From NCBI GenBank assembly GCA_018385135.1, contig JAHAWY010000006.1, positions 1-64,000 on the forward strand: a stretch of 64,000 nt of DNA, in the 5' to 3' direction. Positions 41,010-53,634 of this stretch are shown in pieces. Position 1 is the stretch's first letter. Every line of letters begins with the position of its first letter. The position numbers and the translations under genes were made by a program. Origin of the DNA: Oscillospiraceae bacterium (lineage in GTDB: Bacteria; Bacillota; Clostridia; Oscillospirales; Oscillospiraceae). The notes under the pieces were generated by a model. The model saw nothing but the letters and a program-made list of their open reading frames with translations. It had not been told where the DNA came from and made no database searches.

Positions 41010-43082
41010 TCATGCCTTTTTGCCAATGATGCTCTCCTGAAGCGACTTCGGAAGCTCAACATAGTGGCTCGGCTCCATTGCGTAGTTTGCACGTCCCTGC
41101 GTTTTGGAGCGCAGGTCGGTCGCATAGCCGAACATGGAGCTCAAGGGAACGTTGGCATCGACCTGGGTCGAGCCTGTTCTGTTTTCCATTCCGAGAACCT
41201 GACCGCGGCGAGAGTTGAGGTCGCCGATAACATCGCCGACGTATTCGTCGGGAGCGGTGACAGAGACCTTCATTATCGGCTCAAGCAAAACGGGGTCGGC
41301 CTTGCGGCAGGCTTCCTTAAATGCCATGGAGCCGGCAATCTTAAATGCCATTTCGGACGAGTCCACTTCATGGTACGAGCCATCGTAAAGGGTGACCTTA
41401 ACGTCAACAACGGGGTAGCCGGCAAGGATACCTGCCTGCATCGCGCCTTGAATGCCTGCGTCCACCGCCGGGATATACTCCTTGGGGATAGCGCCGCCGA
41501 CGATCTTGTTGACGAACTCATAGCCCTTGCCGGACTCGTTGGGTTCAACGGTGATTTTAACATGACCGTACTGACCCTTACCGCCGGACTGACGGGCATA
41601 CTTGGTGTCCTGATCGACAGACTTGCGGATGGTCTCCTTATAGGAAACCTGCGGCTTGCCGACATTTGCCTCAACCTTGAACTCGCGCAGAAGTCTGTCG
41701 ACGATTATTTCCAGATGAAGCTCGCCCATGCCGGCGATGATGGTTTGACCCGTCTCCTCGTCGGTGTAGCTTTTGAAGGTCGGGTCCTCCTCTGCAAGCT
41801 TGGAGAGGGCTATGCCCATCTTCTCCTGCCCCGCCTTGGTCTTAGGCTCAATTGCGACCCTGATAACAGGTTCGGGGAACTCCATAGACTCAAGGATCAC
41901 AGGGTGCTTTTCATCGCAGAGGGTGTCGCCGGTGGTGGTGTTTTTCAGTCCTACCGCCGCCGCGATATCGCCGGAATAGACCTTTTCCAGATCCTCGCGG
42001 TGATTGGCGTGCATTTGCAGGATACGTCCGACGCGCTCTCTGTTGCCCTTGGTGCTGTTGAGCACGCTCGCGCCTGTTTCAAGAGTGCCGGAGTATACGC
42101 GGAAGAAGCTGAGTCTGCCGACATAGGGGTCGGTCATGATTTTGAATGCGAGAGCTGAGAACGGGGCATTGTCATCAGCGGGACGCTCTGTCTCCTCCTC
42201 TTTGTTGGGGACAATGCCTTTGATCGGCGGAATATCCGTCGGTGCGGGCATATAGTCGACTATCGCGTCAAGCAGCTTCTGAACGCCCTTGTTCTTATAG
42301 GAGGTACCGCAGACAACGGGAACAAACTCGTTTGCCAGCGTACCACGGCGTATTGCCGCACGAATCATGTCCTGAGGAATGGGCTTCTCGTCAAGCGCCA
42401 GCATCATGATCTCGTCATCCAGATCGGAAACGGAGTCGATAAGCTTTGTGCGATATTCCTCGGCAAGCTCACGCATATCCTCGGGTATTTCCTCGGTGCG
42501 CATATCTTTGCCCATATCGTCGTAGTAGACGTCCGCTTTCATCTCGACAAGGTCAATGATGCCTTTGAAGGTATCCTCGCTGCCGATTGGTAGCTGAATC
42601 GGAACTGCGTTGCATTTGAGTCTGTCATGAATCATGTCGAGAACATGATAAAAGTCCGCACCCATGATGTCCATTTTGTTGACATAGATCATGCGGGGAA
42701 CCTTGTAGTGGTCTGCCTGTCTCCAAACGGTTTCAGACTGGGGCTCGACACCGCCCTTAGCGCACATAACGGTAACAGAGCCGTCGAGCACGCGCAGGGA
42801 GCGCTCAACCTCAACAGTGAAGTCAACGTGGCCCGGAGTGTCAATGATGTTGATGCGGTGATCCTTCCAAAAGCAGGTGGTTGCCGCAGAGGTAATGGTG
42901 ATGCCTCGCTCCTGCTCCTGCGCCATCCAGTCCATCGTTGCGGTACCGTCATGCGTCTCGCCGATCTTGTAGTTGACTCCTGTATAGAACAGAATACGCT
43001 CGGTAGTGGTTGTTTTACCAGCGTCGATATGCGCCATAATGCCGATATTTCTTGTTTTTTCTAAGGATACTTTTCTTGACAT
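41010..43082 (-). CDS. fusA: Elongation factor G
   Basis: This 690-residue translocase has G1 [16 protein letters not shown]3 DTPGHVDF and G4 NKMD, followed by the five-domain EF-G layout with the C-terminal [16 protein letters not shown] segment. [14 protein letters not shown] is taken as the start because upstream codons overlap rpsG and are not family-like; GGGAG lies about 11 bases before it. Only 18 bases separate rpsG and fusA. Confidence 0.97.
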   Translation of the reverse strand: MSRKVSLEKTRNIGIMAHIDAGKTTTTERILFYTGVNYKIGETHDGTATMDWMAQEQERGITITSAATTCFWKDHRINIIDTPGHVDFTVEVERSLRVLDGSVTVMCAKGGVEPQSETVWRQADHYKVPRMIYVNKMDIMGADFYHVLDMIHDRLKCNAVPIQLPIGSEDTFKGIIDLVEMKADVYYDDMGKDMRTEEIPEDMRELAEEYRTKLIDSVSDLDDEIMMLALDEKPIPQDMIRAAIRRGTLANEFVPVVCGTSYKNKGVQKLLDAIVDYMPAPTDIPPIKGIVPNKEEETERPADDNAPFSALAFKIMTDPYVGRLSFFRVYSGTLETGASVLNSTKGNRERVGRILQMHANHREDLEKVYSGDIAAAVGLKNTTTGDTLCDEKHPVILESMEFPEPVIRVAIEPKTKAGQEKMGIALSKLAEEDPTFKSYTDEETGQTIIAGMGELHLEIIVDRLLREFKVEANVGKPQVSYKETIRKSVDQDTKYARQSGGKGQYGHVKITVEPNESGKGYEFVNKIVGGAIPKEYIPAVDAGIQGAMQAGILAGYPVVDVKVTLYDGSYHEVDSSEMAFKIAGSMAFKEACRKADPVLLEPIMKVSVTAPDEYVGDVIGDLNSRRGQVLGMENRTGSTQVDANVPLSSMFGYATDLRSKTQGRANYAMEPSHYVELPKSLQESIIGKKA

Positions 43083-43100
43083 AATTGAATAAACTCCCAA

Positions 43101-43571
43101 TTACCAGCGGAAGTGTGCAAACGCCTTGTTGGACTCTGCCATCTTGTGAGTGTCTTCGCGTTTCTTCACAGATGCGCCGGTATTATTCAGCGCATCCAGG
43201 ATTTCTCCGGATAGACGCTCCTTCATTGTTTTTTCTGAACGCTTGCGAGCGTATGCTGTCAGCCAGCGCAGACCAAGGGTCTGACGCCTATCAGGTCTAA
43301 CCTCGATCGGAACCTGATAGGTTGCGCCGCCGACGCGACGTGCCTTAACTTCAAGAGAAGGCATAATGTTGTTGAGAGCTTCCGTGAAAGCCTCAAGGGG
43401 ATTGCGGCCGGTCTTTTCCTTTATGATGTCGAAAGCATCATAAACGACCTTCTGCGCAACGCCCTTCTTACCGTCCAGCATAATACTGTTGATGAGCTTA
43501 GTCACCAGCACAGAATTGTAAACAGGATCGGGAAGAATTTCTCTTTTGGGTACGTTACCTCTTCTGGGCAC
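43101..43571 (-). CDS. rpsG: 30S ribosomal protein S7, GTG start
   Basis: This 156-residue protein binds the 16S 3' domain and is usually a translational regulator of its operon. It starts [16 protein letters not shown] and has the expected RQTLGLRWL segment. The GTG at 43571 is used because AAGGAGG is eight bases before it and the product then has exactly the family length; an in-frame ATG upstream would add 39 unlikely residues. Confidence 0.96.
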   Translation of the reverse strand: MPRRGNVPKREILPDPVYNSVLVTKLINSIMLDGKKGVAQKVVYDAFDIIKEKTGRNPLEAFTEALNNIMPSLEVKARRVGGATYQVPIEVRPDRRQTLGLRWLTAYARKRSEKTMKERLSGEILDALNNTGASVKKREDTHKMAESNKAFAHFRW

Positions 43572-43721
43572 TATACTTCCCTCCTTCATACGAAAATGAA
43601 TCTCATAGGTACTCGAAAAGGCGGCTGCCTTTCCGCATATGCCTGTCGGAAGCAACATACACAATATATATGTTAATGCTCCGAACAAGACATAAGCCTT
43701 GCGCCAAAGCGCGAATTGCGA

Positions 43722-44132
43722 TTATTTGGGTCTCTTTGCGCCGTACTTACTGCGTGCCTGCTTACGGTTTGCAACACCCTGAGTATCCAGAGTACCGCGA
43801 ATGATGTGGTAACGGACACCAGGAAGGTCCTTTACACGACCACCGCGGATCATAACGACAGAGTGCTCCTGAAGGTTGTGACCAATACCAGGGATATAGG
43901 CGATAACCTCATAGCCGTTTGTCAGGCGAACACGGGCGATCTTACGCAGAGCGGAGTTCGGCTTCTTGGGGGTAGCTGTACGAACAGCAGTGCAGACGCC
44001 GCGCTTCTGAGGAGAGCTAAGGTCGGTTTCCTTGTTCTTGATGGTGTTCAGACCATGCTGCATGGCGGGAGAGGTGGACTTATAGGTGGGTACAGCTCTT
44101 CCCTTTCTTACGAGCTGGTTAAACGTAGGCAT
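43722..44132 (-). CDS. rpsL: 30S ribosomal protein S12
   Basis: This 136-residue decoding-site protein begins [12 protein letters not shown] and has [15 protein letters not shown], with lysines at the positions whose change gives streptomycin resistance; the visible residues are wild type. [11 protein letters not shown] and the KQARSKYG tail are normal. It is the first gene of the str operon here, with its own promoter after the rpoC terminator. Confidence 0.97.
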   Translation of the reverse strand: MPTFNQLVRKGRAVPTYKSTSPAMQHGLNTIKNKETDLSSPQKRGVCTAVRTATPKKPNSALRKIARVRLTNGYEVIAYIPGIGHNLQEHSVVMIRGGRVKDLPGVRYHIIRGTLDTQGVANRKQARSKYGAKRPK

Positions 44133-44174
44133 AGTTTTCCTCCTTTCTTCAGTTATAAAAATTATATATTTTAG

Positions 44175-44195
44175 CGGTCAGCCTGCGGCAGACCG
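44175..44195 (-). promoter_or_regulatory. Leader hairpin before rpsL
   Basis: CGGTC/GACCG and GCC/GGC arms close over TGC with one mismatch, about 40 bases before the rpsL start. A regulatory leader or S7 site is possible; the sequence is too short to decide. Confidence 0.35.
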
Positions 44196-44318
44196 ATAAA
44201 ATCAAGTTCATTTTCCGCACTTGACTATTATGTGCGAAAAATACCAAAGAAAATCATGGGCGGCGTCAGTTTTGCACAAAAGGGCGCAAAACGGCATAGA
44301 TAACCCGTGCGAATTGAT

Positions 44319-44347
44319 ATTTTAGCATAATGCACAAGTTTAGTCAA
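44319..44347 (-). promoter_or_regulatory. Promoter for rpsL-rpsG-fusA
   Basis: TTGACT (44342-44347), 17-base spacer, TAAAAT (44319-44324) on the minus strand, start near 44312. The remaining bases of the rpoC-rpsL gap hold the rpoC terminator and the rpsL leader hairpin. Confidence 0.75.
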
Positions 44348-44419
44348 GGAATTTTTTCACTTGCCGCCGGTTGAAAATGCCGGAGCAGGTACTGTGCGGT
44401 TCTTCCCCCGCTTCGGCAG

Positions 44420-44457
44420 GGCAAGGCATGGGAGAGGAGCTTCTCCCATGCCTTGCC
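44420..44457 (-). terminator. Strong hairpin after rpoC
   Basis: A perfect 15-bp stem (44420-44434 with 44443-44457) has an 8-base loop about 60 bases beyond the rpoC stop. There is no U-tract on the minus strand. Confidence 0.6.
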
Positions 44458-44514
44458 GTGGTTTTATCCGCTTTGCCCTGTCGCTATGAACTTAGGGAAG
44501 CGGAAAGATAAAGC

Positions 44515-47500
44515 TTAAAGTGCGTTTGTTCGTCCTACAAGAGCGGTGAGGTCAACGTAATCCTCAGCCTCGGTTTCTGCCTGCTCGTCGGTCTGGGAGC
44601 TAAAGTCTCTGTAAATCCCAAGCCCGCTGCCGGCGGGTATCAGCTTGCCGATGATGACATTCTCCTTAAGACCGACAAGATGGTCTACCTTGCCCTTGAT
44701 TGCCGCGTCGGTAAGCACCTTTGTAGTTTCCTGGAAGGAGGCGGCGGAAAGGAAGCTTTCCGTTGCGAGGGACGCCTTGGTAATGCCCATGAGGGTCTGG
44801 GTGCAGGTTGCCTTGTTAAGCCCGGTCTCACCCGCGTCGATGCGCGCTTGAATCTCGCGGTTTGCAGCCTTAAAGTCGTTCCAGTCAATGGTGGAGCCGG
44901 AAAGAAGATTGGTGTCGCCTGCTTCATCAACGCGAACCTTGCGCATCATCTGGCGAACGATTACCTCGATATGCTTATCGTTGATATCAACGCCCTGCTG
45001 ACGGTAAACCTTCTGAACCTCCTGGATGATATACTTCTGGCACTCGTCAACGCCGAGAATGCGAAGAACATCATGCGGACTGTAAGCGCCGTAGGTAAGG
45101 GGCTGACCCTTTTCCACGGTGTCTCCGGAAGCAACGAGAATACCTGCCGAGTAAGGAACCTGATAGTCCACTACCTCGCCCGAATCGGGGTCGGTGATGA
45201 AAATGGCACACATGGCGTTCTTCTTGGTTTCCTCAATGGTGACATTGCCGCCGATATCGGCAAGCACCGCCATCCTCTTCGGCTTTCTCGCCTCGAACAA
45301 TTCTTCAACGCGGGGAAGACCCTGCGTGATATCGTCGCCCGCGATACCGCCGGTGTGGAAGGTACGCATCGTAAGCTGAGTACCCGGCTCGCCGATGGAC
45401 TGAGCCGCGATAACGCCGACCGCCTCGCCCTCGTTAACGGGAGCGCCGGAGGCAAGGTTTACGCCGTAGCACTTGGCACAAACGCCGTTTCTTGCCTCGC
45501 AGGTGAGAACGCTTCGGATAAGAACGGACTGTATGCCGTGAGCCTCAAGCAGCTTAGCGTCGTCGCGCATGAGCATATGGTCGGTGTCAAAAATGACTTC
45601 GCCTGTTTTGGGGTCAACAATGTTTTCCGCCGGGAAGCGTCCGTGAATGCTGTCGCCAAAGGACTGGACCTCCTGCCCCTTGTCAAAGACGGCAGCGGCG
45701 GAAACTCCGCATTCCGTGCCGCAGTCATGCTCGCGGATGATAACATCCTGAGAAACATCGACCATTCGGCGGGTAAGGTAGCCGGAGTCGGCGGTACGAA
45801 GAGCGGTATCGGCAAGACCCTTTCGAGCGCCTCTAGATGAGATGAAGTATTCCAAAACAGAGAGTCCTTCGCGGAAGTTCGCCTTAATGGGTATCTCAAT
45901 GGTCTTACCGGAGGTGTTCGCCATCAGACCGCGCATACCGGCGAGCTGACGAATCTGGTTCATGGAGCCGCGAGCACCGGAGTTTGCCATCATATAAATG
46001 GGGTTGAATTCGTCAAGATTGTTTTGCAGCGCATTTGTAACGTCCTTGGTGGTCTTTTCCCACTCGGCAACAACGAGACGATAGCGCTCATCATCGGTGA
46101 TAAGACCGCGCTTATACTGCTTTTCAATCTTAATGACCTGCTGCTCGGACGCCTTGATGAGCTTCTTTTTCTCCTCGGGAACGGTCATATCCGCGATGGA
46201 GATAGTGATAGCGCCGAGCGTTGAATACTTGTAGCCGAGAGCCTTGATGTTATCAAGAACCTCTGCGGAAATGGTAAAGCCATGCTTGGAGATGCACCTA
46301 TTAATAATGTTTCCGAGCTGCTTTTTGCCGACCTGGAAGCTTATTTCATAGTCAAACATATGCTCGGGGTCGCTTCTGTCAACAAAGCCCAGATCCTGCG
46401 GAATAGGCTCGTTGTAGATGATGCGGCCAACGGTCGTCTCAACCAGCTTCTGCTTGGGAACGCCGTCAACAGTCTTGGTAACTCGAACTCTGATGGGAGA
46501 GTGCATACCGATAGCGCCGTCGTCATAAGCCATAAGCGCTTCGTTGGGGCTGGAGAAAGCACGAACCGCGCCGAACTGAGCCTTTTTAAGCTCGCCTTCG
46601 CCGTCGGCAGCCTTTTCACCCGCTCTGACGCGCTGAATGATGCGCTCATTGGCTTCGATGATGTCCTTAGCGGGAATGATGGAGTCTTTTTCAAGCCCCG
46701 TATCACCGGGGTCAACAACACGCAGCATTTCGCCTTCATACTCGCCCATGCGGATAAAGGTCAGGTAGTAAGCACCTAAGATCATATCCTGCGTCGGCAC
46801 GGCAACAGGCTTTCCGTCCTGCGGACGCAGGAGGTTATTCGCGGAAAGCATGAGTATTCGTGCTTCCGCCTGAGCCTCCGCAGAAAGGGGAACGTGGATT
46901 GCCATCTGGTCGCCGTCGAAGTCGGCGTTGTAAGCGGTGCAGACCAGCGGATGGAGCTTGAGAGCGCGTCCCTCAACAAGGATAGGCTCGAATGCCTGAA
47001 TGCCAAGGCGGTGAAGCGTAGGCGCACGGTTGAGAAGAACGGGATGTTCCTTGATAACGATGTCAAGAGCATCCCAAACCTCGGTCTGCTGCTTGTCCAC
47101 CATCTTTTTGGCCGATTTAATGTTATTGGCCAGACCGTCCTCAACCAGCTTTTTCATAACGAAGGGGCGGAACAGCTCAATCGCCATTTCCTTGGGAACG
47201 CCGCACTGATAAATTTTAAGCTCAGGACCGACAACGATAACGGAACGACCGGAATAGTCAACACGCTTACCCAGCAGGTTCTGACGGAAGCGTCCCTGCT
47301 TACCCTTGAGCATATCGGAAAGGGACTTGAGTGCGCGGGAGTTTGCGCCGGTAACGGCTCTGCCCCGGCGACCATTGTCGATAAGGGCGTCAACAGCCTC
47401 CTGAAGCATTCGCTTTTCGTTGCGCACAATGATGTCGGGAGCGTTGAGCTGAATGAGTCTTTTAAGACGGTTGTTTCGGTTGATAACGCGGCGGTAAAGG

Positions 47501-48264
47501 TCGTTAAGGTCACTTGTCGCAAAGCGTCCGCCGTCAAGCTGAACCATAGGACGAAGCTCCGGCGGGATGACCGGCAGAACGTCGATTATCATCCATTCGG
47601 GGCGGTTGCCGCTGTGCAAAAACGATTCAACGACCTCAAGGCGCTTAACGATTTTTGCCTTCTTCTGACCGGTAGCGGTCTCAAGCTCGGCACGAAGCTC
47701 CTCGGAGAGTTTCTGGCAGTCGATATCGCTAAGAAGCTTCTTTATAGCCTCCGCGCCCATGCCCGCGTCAAAATCGTCCTCGTATTTCTCGCGCATATCA
47801 CGGTACTCTTTTTCCGAGAGCATCTGGTTTTTTTGCAGAGGGGTCATTCCGGGGTCGGTAACGATATATGATGCGAAATACAGCACCTTTTCAAGAATAC
47901 GAGGGGTAAGGTCGAGCAGCAGACCCATTCTGGAGGGTATGCCCTTAAAATACCAGATATGGGAAACAGGTGAAGCAAGCTCGATGTGACCCATACGCTC
48001 ACGACGAACCTTCGCCTTTGTTACCTCAACGCCGCAGCGGTCGCATATCTTGCCCTTGTAGCGGATTTTTTTGTATTTACCGCAGTGGCACTCCCAGTCC
48101 TTAGTGGGTCCGAAAATCCTTTCGCAGAAAAGACCGTCGCGCTCAGGCTTGAGGGTGCGGTAGTTGATAGTTTCAGGCTTCTTTACCTCGCCGAAAGACC
48201 ATTCTCTGATCATTTCCGGAGACGCTATGCCAATTTGAATTGCGTCAAAGGTTGCGTAGCTCAT
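44515..48264 (-). CDS. rpoC: RNA polymerase beta' subunit
   Basis: This 1249-residue subunit has the zinc-binding N-terminus (CHCG...CDRCGVEV near residues 59-80), the catalytic [12 protein letters not shown] near 455 and the second zinc site ([13 protein letters not shown]). Length is typical for Clostridia. GGGGAGG before the ATG lies inside the end of rpoB, whose stop overlaps by four bases, so rpoB and rpoC are tightly coupled. Confidence 0.97.
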   Translation of the reverse strand: MSYATFDAIQIGIASPEMIREWSFGEVKKPETINYRTLKPERDGLFCERIFGPTKDWECHCGKYKKIRYKGKICDRCGVEVTKAKVRRERMGHIELASPVSHIWYFKGIPSRMGLLLDLTPRILEKVLYFASYIVTDPGMTPLQKNQMLSEKEYRDMREKYEDDFDAGMGAEAIKKLLSDIDCQKLSEELRAELETATGQKKAKIVKRLEVVESFLHSGNRPEWMIIDVLPVIPPELRPMVQLDGGRFATSDLNDLYRRVINRNNRLKRLIQLNAPDIIVRNEKRMLQEAVDALIDNGRRGRAVTGANSRALKSLSDMLKGKQGRFRQNLLGKRVDYSGRSVIVVGPELKIYQCGVPKEMAIELFRPFVMKKLVEDGLANNIKSAKKMVDKQQTEVWDALDIVIKEHPVLLNRAPTLHRLGIQAFEPILVEGRALKLHPLVCTAYNADFDGDQMAIHVPLSAEAQAEARILMLSANNLLRPQDGKPVAVPTQDMILGAYYLTFIRMGEYEGEMLRVVDPGDTGLEKDSIIPAKDIIEANERIIQRVRAGEKAADGEGELKKAQFGAVRAFSSPNEALMAYDDGAIGMHSPIRVRVTKTVDGVPKQKLVETTVGRIIYNEPIPQDLGFVDRSDPEHMFDYEISFQVGKKQLGNIINRCISKHGFTISAEVLDNIKALGYKYSTLGAITISIADMTVPEEKKKLIKASEQQVIKIEKQYKRGLITDDERYRLVVAEWEKTTKDVTNALQNNLDEFNPIYMMANSGARGSMNQIRQLAGMRGLMANTSGKTIEIPIKANFREGLSVLEYFISSRGARKGLADTALRTADSGYLTRRMVDVSQDVIIREHDCGTECGVSAAAVFDKGQEVQSFGDSIHGRFPAENIVDPKTGEVIFDTDHMLMRDDAKLLEAHGIQSVLIRSVLTCEARNGVCAKCYGVNLASGAPVNEGEAVGVIAAQSIGEPGTQLTMRTFHTGGIAGDDITQGLPRVEELFEARKPKRMAVLADIGGNVTIEETKKNAMCAIFITDPDSGEVVDYQVPYSAGILVASGDTVEKGQPLTYGAYSPHDVLRILGVDECQKYIIQEVQKVYRQQGVDINDKHIEVIVRQMMRKVRVDEAGDTNLLSGSTIDWNDFKAANREIQARIDAGETGLNKATCTQTLMGITKASLATESFLSAASFQETTKVLTDAAIKGKVDHLVGLKENVIIGKLIPAGSGLGIYRDFSSQTDEQAETEAEDYVDLTALVGRTNAL

Positions 48265-51200
48265 ACTAATTCCTCCCCACCAAACTCATTCTCCGCATAT
48301 TTTTCCTTGCGGCTGTCGCCGTCGTAATCATCGAAGTCGTCCTTGTCCTCTCCCCTGCTCTCGCTCTCGACAAGCTCGCCGTCCTCGTTTTCGATGTAGT
48401 AGCCGGAGGCTTCTATCTCGCTGTCGTCGGGACGGTAGATCTCGTCGCGGAAGTCGGGGGTGAAATCGTCATCATCGTCGTCCTTAAGCTCGATCTCAAC
48501 GCCGTCCTTGTCGAGGACGCGGATATCAAGGCAGAGCGACTGCAGCTCCTTGACCAGAACCTTAAAGGATTCCGGAACGCCCGGCTGCGGGATGTTGTGA
48601 CCCTTGACGATGCTCTCATAGGTGCGCACACGACCCGTAACGTCGTCGGACTTGACGGTCAATATCTCCTGAAGCGTGTATGCCGCGCCGTATGCCTCCA
48701 GCGCCCAAACCTCCATTTCACCGAAGCGCTGACCGCCGAACTGAGCCTTGCCGCCGAGCGGCTGCTGAGTAACCAGGCCGTAAGGACCGGTGGAACGGGC
48801 GTGAATCTTATCATCAACCAGATGGTGGAGCTTGAGGAAGTAGACGTAGCCTACCGTAACGGGGTTGTCAAAGGGACGACCCGTTCGTCCGTCATAAAGG
48901 ATGCTCTTACCGTCGGAGCGAAGTCCCGCCTCCTCAAGGGTCTTGCGGATCTCCTCCTCGTTCGCGCCATTGAAGATGGGCGTTGCGACTTTCCAGCCGA
49001 GGGCATGGGCAGCATAGCCAAGGTGAACCTCAAGCACCTGACCGATGTTCATTCGGGAGGGAACGCCGAGCGGGTTCAAAACGATATCCAGCGGCGTGCC
49101 GTCGGGCATATAGGGCATATCCTCCTTCGGCAGGATGCGGGAAACGACACCCTTGTTGCCGTGACGACCCGCCATTTTATCGCCGACGGAGATCTTGCGC
49201 TTCTGCGCGATATAAACTCTGACTACCTCGTTGACGCCGGGAGAAAGCTCATCTCCCGCCTCACGGGTAAAGCGCTTAACGTCAACGACAATGCCGCTCT
49301 CGCCGTGCGGAACCTTGAGTGAGGTGTCACGAACCTCTCTTGCCTTTTCGCCGAAGATGGCGCGAAGCAGGCGCTCCTCTGCGGTGAGGTCGGTCTCTCC
49401 CTTAGGAGTAACCTTACCGACAAGGATGTCGCCGGAGTGAACCTCCGCACCTACGCTGATGATGCCGCGTTCGTCAAGGTATTTGAGCGCATCCTCGCCA
49501 ACGCCGGGGATATCGCGGGTGATATCCTCAGGTCCGAGCTTGGTGTCGCGTGCATCGCACTCGTATTCTTCAACATGGATGGAGGTGAATACATCCTCCA
49601 TTACGAGGCGCTCGTTAAGGAGAATAGCGTCCTCGTAATTGTAGCCCTCCCATGTCATAAAGCCGACAAGGATATTCTTGCCGAGGGATATCTCGCCGTT
49701 TGAGCAGGCAGGACCGTCGGTGATAACGTCGCCGGCTTTAACGCGCTCGCCAACCGAGACTATCGGGCGCTGGTTGATGCAGGTGCCCTGGTTTGAACGG
49801 GCGAATTTAATGAGCTTGTAGTCTTTGATTTCGCCGCTGTCATACTTAATTGTAATGTCTGTGCCGGAAACCTTGGTAACAACACCGTCGCCCTCGGCGC
49901 AGATGACGACCTTGGAGTCCACCGCGCATTTATGCTCGATGCCGGTGGCAACGATGGGCTGCTCCGTAACCATGAGGGGAACTGCCTGGCGCTGCATATT
50001 CGCGCCCATCAGAGCGCGGTTCGCGTCGTCGTTTTCAAGGAAGGGGATCATCGCCGTTGCGATGGAGATCATCATGCGCGGGGAGATGTCGATATAGTCA
50101 ACGCGGTCGCGGTCTACCTCGACGATCTCGTCGCGGTGACGGCAGGTAATACGCTCGTTTATAAGGCAGCCGTTCTCATCGAGAGGCTCGGTCGCCTGAG
50201 CGACAACAAACTCGTCCTCCATATCGGCGGTAAGGTAATCGACCTGGTCTGTGACCTGATGGGTGACCTTGTCCACCTTGCGGTAGGGAGCGATTAGGAA
50301 GCCGTATTCATTAACTCTGGCATAGGAGGCAAGATAGCTGATAAGACCGATATTCGGACCTTCAGGCGTTTCTATCGGACACATACGACCATAGTGGCTG
50401 TAATGAACGTCTCGAACGTCGAAGCTTGCGCGCTCTCTTGAAAGACCGCCCGGACCGAGAGCCGACATACGGCGCTTGTGCGTAAGCTCGGCAAGGGGGT
50501 TGGTCTGATCCATGAACTGGGAAAGCGGGCTGCTGCCGAAGAATTCCTTGATAGCCGCCGTTACAGGACGGATGTTGATAAGGCTCTGGGGGGTAACGAT
50601 ATCAAGGTCTTGAAGCGTCATGCGCTCGCGGATAACGCGCTCCATGCGGCTAAAGCCGATGCGGAACTGGTTTTGAAGCAGTTCGCCGACGCAGCGGATG
50701 CGGCGGTTGCCGAGGTGGTCGATATCATCGGGAGTACCGACGCCGTGGGGCAAGCCGAGCAGATAGTTGACGGAGGCAAAGATATCGTCAACAATGATGT
50801 GCTTCGGGATAAGCTCATCAATATTGCTCGAAATCGCTTCCTTGAGCTCCTCGCCGGAATACTCCTCCATCAATCTGCGCAGAATAATGAAGCGAACTTT
50901 TTCCTTAATGCCAAGCTCCTCGGGATCGAAGTCAACAAAGTTTGCCATATCGACCATGCCGTTTGTGAAAACGCGCAACTGTCTGCCGTCGGCATCGATA
51001 ACAGCCTCGATAACGCCGCGGGCTTCAAGCTCCTCCGCTCTCTCACGGGTGATGATCTCGCCCGCCTCGGCGATAATCTCGCCGGTCATGGGGTCAGCAA
51101 TGGGCAGGGCAAGCTCACGTCCCGTAATGCGGGGACGCAAAGCGAGCTTCTTGTTGAACTTATAGCGTCCTACGCTGGAAATGTCGTAGCGGCGCTTGTC

Positions 51201-52034
51201 GAAAAAGAGGTTTGCAAGCAGAGTCTCTGCGCTGTCCACGGTCGGGGGATCGCCCGGACGCAGCTTACGGTAAATCTCAATGAGGGATTCCTCGCGGGAA
51301 AGGCAGGCATCCTTTTCGATGGTCGCAATGATATATTCGTCGTCGCCGAACACCTGGCGGATCTGCTCGTTGGTAACAACGCCGCCCTCGCCGCCGGCGC
51401 AGGAAAGCCATGTATAGGGCTTGTCCTCATCGCGCCTGCCGACAGCGCGAAGCAGCCATGTAACGGGGATCTTGCGGTTTTTGTCTATTCGAGCGTAAAA
51501 CACGTCGTTAAGGTCGGTTTCATACTCAAGCCACGCGCCGTGATAGGGTATGATAGTGGTGCTGCAAATGCAGGCGGCGGTCTTATCAACCTTCTTGTCG
51601 TAATAGATGCCGGGGCTGCGTACGATCTGGGAGACAATGACGCGCTCTGCGCCGTTGATGATAAAGGTGCCGCTGTCTGTCATAAGCGGGAAATCGCCCA
51701 TGAAGATTTCCTGTTCCTTGATTTCCTCGGTCTCGCGGTTGCGCAGACGAACGCCAACCTTGAGGGGTGCTGCGTATGTGGCATCGCGCGCCTTGCACTC
51801 CTCCTCGGAGTATTTGGGCTTTTCGTTCATGGAATAATCCACGAAGCTAAGCTCAAGGTTACCCGAATAGTCGGTAACTGAATCGACATCTGCAAAGACC
51901 TCTCTCAGTCCTTCCTTGAGAAACCATTGGTAGGACTCCTTCTGGATTTCCAGAAGGTTCGGCATATCCTGAATTTCCTTGCTTCGCGCAAAGCTCTTTC
52001 TTAGGGTCTTTCCATAATAAACGTCCTGTGGCAT
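48261..52034 (-). CDS. rpoB: RNA polymerase beta subunit with acidic tail
   Basis: This 1257-residue subunit contains the rifampicin pocket [21 protein letters not shown] in wild-type form and the conserved C-terminal [11 protein letters not shown]. After that, from about residue 1184, it carries an acidic extension rich in D, E, G and Y (a run of six D near its start). Such tails occur in some Clostridia; their role is unknown. AAGGAG precedes the ATG. It is the first gene of a two-gene rpoBC unit, not preceded by rplJ-rplL in this window. Confidence 0.97.
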   Translation of the reverse strand: MPQDVYYGKTLRKSFARSKEIQDMPNLLEIQKESYQWFLKEGLREVFADVDSVTDYSGNLELSFVDYSMNEKPKYSEEECKARDATYAAPLKVGVRLRNRETEEIKEQEIFMGDFPLMTDSGTFIINGAERVIVSQIVRSPGIYYDKKVDKTAACICSTTIIPYHGAWLEYETDLNDVFYARIDKNRKIPVTWLLRAVGRRDEDKPYTWLSCAGGEGGVVTNEQIRQVFGDDEYIIATIEKDACLSREESLIEIYRKLRPGDPPTVDSAETLLANLFFDKRRYDISSVGRYKFNKKLALRPRITGRELALPIADPMTGEIIAEAGEIITRERAEELEARGVIEAVIDADGRQLRVFTNGMVDMANFVDFDPEELGIKEKVRFIILRRLMEEYSGEELKEAISSNIDELIPKHIIVDDIFASVNYLLGLPHGVGTPDDIDHLGNRRIRCVGELLQNQFRIGFSRMERVIRERMTLQDLDIVTPQSLINIRPVTAAIKEFFGSSPLSQFMDQTNPLAELTHKRRMSALGPGGLSRERASFDVRDVHYSHYGRMCPIETPEGPNIGLISYLASYARVNEYGFLIAPYRKVDKVTHQVTDQVDYLTADMEDEFVVAQATEPLDENGCLINERITCRHRDEIVEVDRDRVDYIDISPRMMISIATAMIPFLENDDANRALMGANMQRQAVPLMVTEQPIVATGIEHKCAVDSKVVICAEGDGVVTKVSGTDITIKYDSGEIKDYKLIKFARSNQGTCINQRPIVSVGERVKAGDVITDGPACSNGEISLGKNILVGFMTWEGYNYEDAILLNERLVMEDVFTSIHVEEYECDARDTKLGPEDITRDIPGVGEDALKYLDERGIISVGAEVHSGDILVGKVTPKGETDLTAEERLLRAIFGEKAREVRDTSLKVPHGESGIVVDVKRFTREAGDELSPGVNEVVRVYIAQKRKISVGDKMAGRHGNKGVVSRILPKEDMPYMPDGTPLDIVLNPLGVPSRMNIGQVLEVHLGYAAHALGWKVATPIFNGANEEEIRKTLEEAGLRSDGKSILYDGRTGRPFDNPVTVGYVYFLKLHHLVDDKIHARSTGPYGLVTQQPLGGKAQFGGQRFGEMEVWALEAYGAAYTLQEILTVKSDDVTGRVRTYESIVKGHNIPQPGVPESFKVLVKELQSLCLDIRVLDKDGVEIELKDDDDDDFTPDFRDEIYRPDDSEIEASGYYIENEDGELVESESRGEDKDDFDDYDGDSRKEKYAENEFGGEELV

Positions 52035-52192
52035 AGCCCATCACTCCTTCTTATTCGCAGATACTCCGCTTCTAAGAAACGCCCGGCAGCGTTGCTTATA
52101 ATTCAGCGGTGCGTATTGCAATTTTCTAAAAAGCTGATAAAATCAATTTATAGATATTGGGGGGTTGTCCCCATTCGCGTAGGTAGTGAGTT

Positions 52193-52222
52193 ATTATATC
52201 AGCATTTTCGGCAGTTTGTCAA
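52193..52222 (-). promoter_or_regulatory. Consensus sigma-A promoter for rpoBC
   Basis: TTGACA (52217-52222), 18-base spacer, TATAAT (52193-52198) on the minus strand, start near 52186, giving a 150-base leader that contains a short GGGG/CCCC hairpin near 52159-52172. Confidence 0.85.
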
Positions 52223-52321
52223 CTGTTTTGTATAATTTTTGTGCAATATTCGTCGTGCGGCTTGGGTTTTTACTCTGCCGCTATTTTTATTTCCGCAGAC
52301 ACACAATATCTTGGGGGATAG

Positions 52322-53563
52322 ATGCTCATGCAAATACCAACTATGCTTTTGTTCTGCTTCATATTATTGGCAGCCCTCATAGTCCCTTGGCGCGAGGGGC
52401 TTTGCAAAAAGAGCAGCCGACTAATAATCACGGTTCTTGCGCTGGGTATCGCCTTCACCGCGCGAACGGTGTTTATCAACTATCAAAGCGGCGACTACAA
52501 CACCTTTTTGTGCCATTGGGTGGAATACTTTCGTCAGAACGGCGGCTTCAAGGGGCTTGACGGCAGCGTCGGCAACTATAACCTCCCCTATCTTTACTTT
52601 TTAGCTCTGTTCTCCTATATCCCGCTCAACGACCTGCACCTTATAAAGCTTTTGTCTATCATCTTTGATGTTGTTCTCGCCTTCGGCATGATGAAGCTCA
52701 CGGGAGTATTCACCCGCTCAGCCGATAAGCGTCTTGCCGCATACCTTATTACGCTTCTCCTCCCCACCGTCGTCATAAACGGTGCAATGTGGGGACAATG
52801 TGACAGCATCTATACCGCCTTTGCCGTACTCGCCTTTTGGCTAGTGCTTTCCGGCAGACCCAACGCATCAATGGTTTGCATGGCGCTTTCCTTCGGCTTT
52901 AAGCTTCAGGCAGTATTTATAATGCCGCTTTATGCCGTTTTGCTTTTTGCCGGAAAAATAAAGCTCAAAAACTTTCCGGTTTTCCCTTTGACCTATTTAA
53001 TTCTCATCCTGCCTGCCGTTTTAATGGGCAGACCCTTTAAGGACGCCTTCCTTCTTTATTATTATCAGGCGGACACCGTCGGCGCGGGGCTTAACTATAA
53101 CTCCCCGTCGCTGTTTGCGTTTGTCTCCGGCGGTGTTAATACCGCAGCGCTCTCCGCTGTGGCTGTTGCCGCTGCCTTTTTGTTCGTGCTTCTGATTTTT
53201 CTCTGGGCGTGGAAGCGCCGCAGCAGCCTGAACGACGAGGCGCTTTTGGGCATAGCGCTGCTTTTCGCCGTCGGTATCCCTTTTCTTCTGCCTCATATGC
53301 ACGACCGTTACTTTTTTATGGCTGATGTGCTTACGCTTTTGCCCGCCGTTCTTTACGCGCAGTATGCGCCTATGACCGCTTTAACGTCGTTTGCGTCTTT
53401 TTTGTGCTACTACGCCTATCTCAGCAGACACTATCTGCTCACGCTGAATTACGGCGCGGCGGCACTTGTCGGAGTATTGCTGATACTGCTTAGCTTCACC
53501 GCTCAAAGGCTCAACTCAAACCGCCCCGCCCGCTCTGAACAAAAAATAAATGTCACTTTTTAA
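52322..53563 (+). CDS. Polytopic membrane glycosyltransferase, Gpi18/COG5542-like
   Basis: This 413-residue protein has about ten hydrophobic helices and no soluble catalytic domain. The first extracytoplasmic loop contains the conserved acidic pair region SGDYNTFLCHWVEYFRQNGG (aspartate near 58), typical of GT-C glycosyltransferases that use lipid-linked sugars. WGQCDSIYTAF and LPHMHDRYFF match the COG5542 mannosyltransferase family. Its target, cell-wall polymer or protein, is unknown. Two ATGs (52322 and 52328) are possible starts; GGGGG lies four or ten bases upstream. Confidence 0.8.
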   Translation: MLMQIPTMLLFCFILLAALIVPWREGLCKKSSRLIITVLALGIAFTARTVFINYQSGDYNTFLCHWVEYFRQNGGFKGLDGSVGNYNLPYLYFLALFSYIPLNDLHLIKLLSIIFDVVLAFGMMKLTGVFTRSADKRLAAYLITLLLPTVVINGAMWGQCDSIYTAFAVLAFWLVLSGRPNASMVCMALSFGFKLQAVFIMPLYAVLLFAGKIKLKNFPVFPLTYLILILPAVLMGRPFKDAFLLYYYQADTVGAGLNYNSPSLFAFVSGGVNTAALSAVAVAAAFLFVLLIFLWAWKRRSSLNDEALLGIALLFAVGIPFLLPHMHDRYFFMADVLTLLPAVLYAQYAPMTALTSFASFLCYYAYLSRHYLLTLNYGAAALVGVLLILLSFTAQRLNSNRPARSEQKINVTF

Positions 53564-53573
53564 ATTTTTGGTG

Positions 53574-53601
53574 TTGACAAAGCTTCTGTTTCTGTTATAA
53601 T
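53574..53601 (+). promoter_or_regulatory. Promoter for tRNA-Leu
   Basis: TTGACA (53574-53579), 16-base spacer, TATAAT (53596-53601). Confidence 0.8.
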
Positions 53602-53634
53602 AACTCTTGCGCCGCAAGGCGGGAAACAGAATAT

